From Actinomycetes bacterium (GTDB taxonomy: Bacteria > Actinomycetota > CADDZG01 > JAHWKV01), in contig JAJCYF010000199.1 in assembly GCA_029263035.1 (NCBI GenBank), positions 1-7,248 of the forward strand: a stretch of DNA of 7,248 bases, in the 5' to 3' direction. The position numbers were made by a program, and so were the translations under genes. The notes beneath the pieces were generated by a model, which did no database searches, was not told the origin of the DNA, and saw only the letters and a program-made list of their open reading frames with translations. Of the stretch, positions 5,885-7,248 are shown in pieces (position 1 is the first letter of the stretch; each line of letters opens with the position of its first letter).

Positions 5885-6504
5885 GCCCGGGGCGGCTCCC
5901 GCCTGAGTTCTTTGAGCGCCCGACACTCCAGGTAGCCGAATCGCTGGTGGGGCACACCCTTTACCGGCAGACGCCCGAGGGTCTGGTCGCCGGGCGGTTG
6001 GTGGAGGTGGAGGCCTACTGCGGGCCGGCCGACCCCAACAGTCACGCCTTCCGGCGCACCCCTCGCAGCGCGATCATGTACGGCCCTCCCGGCATCCTCT
6101 ACGTCTACCTCACCTACGGCATGCACCACTGTTCCAACATCGTCTGCGAGGCGGACGGAACCGCCGGGGCGGTCCTGATGCGGGCAGTCGAGCCGTTGGA
6201 AGGCCTGGAACTCATGGCCGCTCGCAGGGGGGTCACCGACCCCAAGCTGCTGGCGAAGGGGCCGGGGCGGCTGTGCCGGGCCTTTGGCCTCAGCCGGGAG
6301 GACAACGGGACCGACCTGGCCTCCGGCGGCGTATGGGTGGGCCGGGACCGCCGCCTGGAGGGGCTGGTCCGGACCTCCTACCGGATCGGCGTCGATGCGA
6401 CGACCGACTTCCCGTGGCGGTTCTATGAGCCGGGCCCGTGGACCAGCGGCCGGAAGAACCCGCCGTCGCCGGCCCGTCCGGAGTTGGATGCACCCATCGG
6501 GTAA
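5881..6504 (+). CDS. mpg: DNA-3-methyladenine glycosylase (AAG/MPG family)
   Basis: This 207-residue DNA repair glycosylase of the Pur_DNA_glyco (AAG/MPG) family cuts alkylated or deaminated purines from DNA to leave an abasic site. Family landmarks are in order: FFERPTLQVAESLVGHTLYR at 10-29, VEVEAYCGPADPNSHAF at 41-57, GILYVYLTYGMHHCSNIV at 71-88, VLMRAVEP at 98-105 and KGPGRLCRAFGL at 126-137. By alignment from memory with human AAG, Glu44 is the water-activating residue (E125), Tyr46 and His55 line the base pocket, Tyr76 matches Y159, and Tyr79 matches the intercalating Y162. The ATG overlaps the polX stop (ATGA), so translation is probably coupled; AGGGA at 5864-5868 is too distant to be a good ribosome site. 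tyrS starts nine bases after its stop, an order also known in Mycobacterium (mpg then tyrS). Confidence 0.95.
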   Translation: MSPGRLPPEFFERPTLQVAESLVGHTLYRQTPEGLVAGRLVEVEAYCGPADPNSHAFRRTPRSAIMYGPPGILYVYLTYGMHHCSNIVCEADGTAGAVLMRAVEPLEGLELMAARRGVTDPKLLAKGPGRLCRAFGLSREDNGTDLASGGVWVGRDRRLEGLVRTSYRIGVDATTDFPWRFYEPGPWTSGRKNPPSPARPELDAPIG

Positions 6505-6513
6505 CCTGCAAAC

Positions 6514-7248
6514 GTGCCTGAAGACATTTTTTCCGAGCTGCAGTGGCGCGGGCTCGTCCACCAGACCACCGACCCCGAGCTGGGTAAACAACTGGCGGCC
6601 GAGCAACTCGTCCTGTACTGCGGCTTCGATCCCACTGCCGACAGCCTGCACCTCGGCGGCCTGATCCAGCTCCTGGGACTGCGCCGGATGCAGCTTGCCG
6701 GGCACAAGCCGATTGCGGTGATGGGCGGGGGTACCGGCCTGATCGGGGACCCGAGCGGCCGGGAGTCGGAGCGGTCGCTGCTGGCGCCGGAGGTCCTGGA
6801 GTCCAACATCGCAGCCATCCGGGGCCAGGCGGAGCGTATCGTGGACTTCTCCGCCGGCGAGTCGCAGGCGATCATGGTCAACAACGCCGACTGGCTGCGC
6901 CCGCTGACCCTTACGGACTTCCTCCGCGACATCGGCAAACACTTCAGCGTGAACCAGATGGTCGCCCGCGACTCGGTGCGCAACCGGCTCGAGAACCGTG
7001 AGCAGGGCATTTCGTTCACCGAGTTCACCTACATGCTCCTGCAGTCCTACGACTTCCTCCACCTGTTCAACGAGTTCGGCTGCCGGCTGCAGATCGGCGG
7101 GAGCGACCAGTGGGGCAACATCACCTACGGCATTGAGCTGATCCGCAAGGTCACCGGGGCCGAGGCTTACGGTCTGACCTCTCCTCTTATCAAGGGGTTG
7201 GGCGGGGCGAAGATGGGCAAGAGCGTAGGCGGCAACGTCTGGCTCGAC
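6514..7248 (+). CDS. tyrS: Tyrosyl-tRNA synthetase TyrS, C-terminus cut by window edge
   Basis: This class I aminoacyl-tRNA synthetase charges tRNA-Tyr with tyrosine. The first 245 residues are visible from a GTG at 6514, nine bases after mpg. The catalytic Rossmann domain shows YCGFDPTADSLHLGG at 35-49, GGGTGLIGDPSGR at 71-83, FTYMLLQSYDFLHL at 171-184 (Tyr173, Gln177 and Asp180 match the tyrosine-binding Y169, Q173 and D176 of Geobacillus TyrRS), QIGGSDQWGNI at 193-203, and a KMGKS version of the KMSKS loop at 233-237. The HIGH signature is HLGG, so its second His is Gly49. The anticodon-binding and S4-like tRNA-binding domains lie beyond the window. No good Shine-Dalgarno precedes the GTG; translation may be coupled to mpg. 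Bacterial TyrS of this type is about 400-430 residues. Confidence 0.96.
   Translation, partial: MPEDIFSELQWRGLVHQTTDPELGKQLAAEQLVLYCGFDPTADSLHLGGLIQLLGLRRMQLAGHKPIAVMGGGTGLIGDPSGRESERSLLAPEVLESNIAAIRGQAERIVDFSAGESQAIMVNNADWLRPLTLTDFLRDIGKHFSVNQMVARDSVRNRLENREQGISFTEFTYMLLQSYDFLHLFNEFGCRLQIGGSDQWGNITYGIELIRKVTGAEAYGLTSPLIKGLGGAKMGKSVGGNVWLD

Noticed and set aside
5806..7062. 418-codon minus-strand open frame opposite mpg and tyrS
   Set aside because: It spans two well-identified genes on the other strand; the translation is low in structure and rich in Arg, Gly, Pro and Val, as expected of a shadow frame.

Overview
The window is GC-rich, strongly G/C-ending in codon third positions, and gene-dense: eight protein genes with no gap above about 85 bases. 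Several traits suggest a member of the Actinomycetota, possibly a deep branch such as Acidimicrobiia or Thermoleophilia, but nothing here fixes the taxon. They are the base composition, GTG starts, a probable leaderless promoter, and a 3-methyladenine glycosylase gene directly in front of tyrS (the order known from Mycobacterium, mpg-tyrS). No rRNA, tRNA, CRISPR array, insertion sequence or phage gene is visible.

The window has two divergent transcription units separated by an 82-bp control region (4087-4168). Leftward (minus strand), in order of transcription, lie a TetR-family repressor, an NAD(P)-binding atypical short-chain dehydrogenase (NmrA/NDUFA9-like) overlapping it by 4 bp, and then three tandem paralogous secreted CAP-domain (SCP/YkwD-like) proteins. 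The first two CAP proteins carry C-terminal membrane anchors. The third is cut by the window start just after its CAP domain. Gaps between these genes are 35, 49 and 36 bp with no obvious terminator, so all five may be co-transcribed. The two longer CAP genes share an identical 12-base leader element at nearly the same distance from their starts, and the first CAP gene has its Shine-Dalgarno sequence inside an inverted repeat.

Rightward (plus strand) lie polX (bacterial family X DNA polymerase with a PHP nuclease domain), mpg/aag (alkylpurine DNA glycosylase, overlapping polX by 4 bp) and tyrS (tyrosyl-tRNA synthetase, cut by the window end). polX and mpg together look like a compact base-excision-repair pair: the glycosylase removes a damaged purine, and PolX can trim and fill the resulting gap. 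tyrS is probably carried along as a conserved housekeeping neighbour.

The control region holds two tandem AAAC-N4-GTTT palindromes centred 13 bp apart, which are likely TetR operators. It also holds a TATACT -10 box facing tetR and a TACTAT box placed so that polX transcription would begin at or near its ATG. The inferred picture is an autoregulated TetR unit controlling a redox-type enzyme and a family of cell-envelope proteins, back to back with a repair/translation operon. The link between TetR and the CAP genes is inference from gene spacing and has not been shown.
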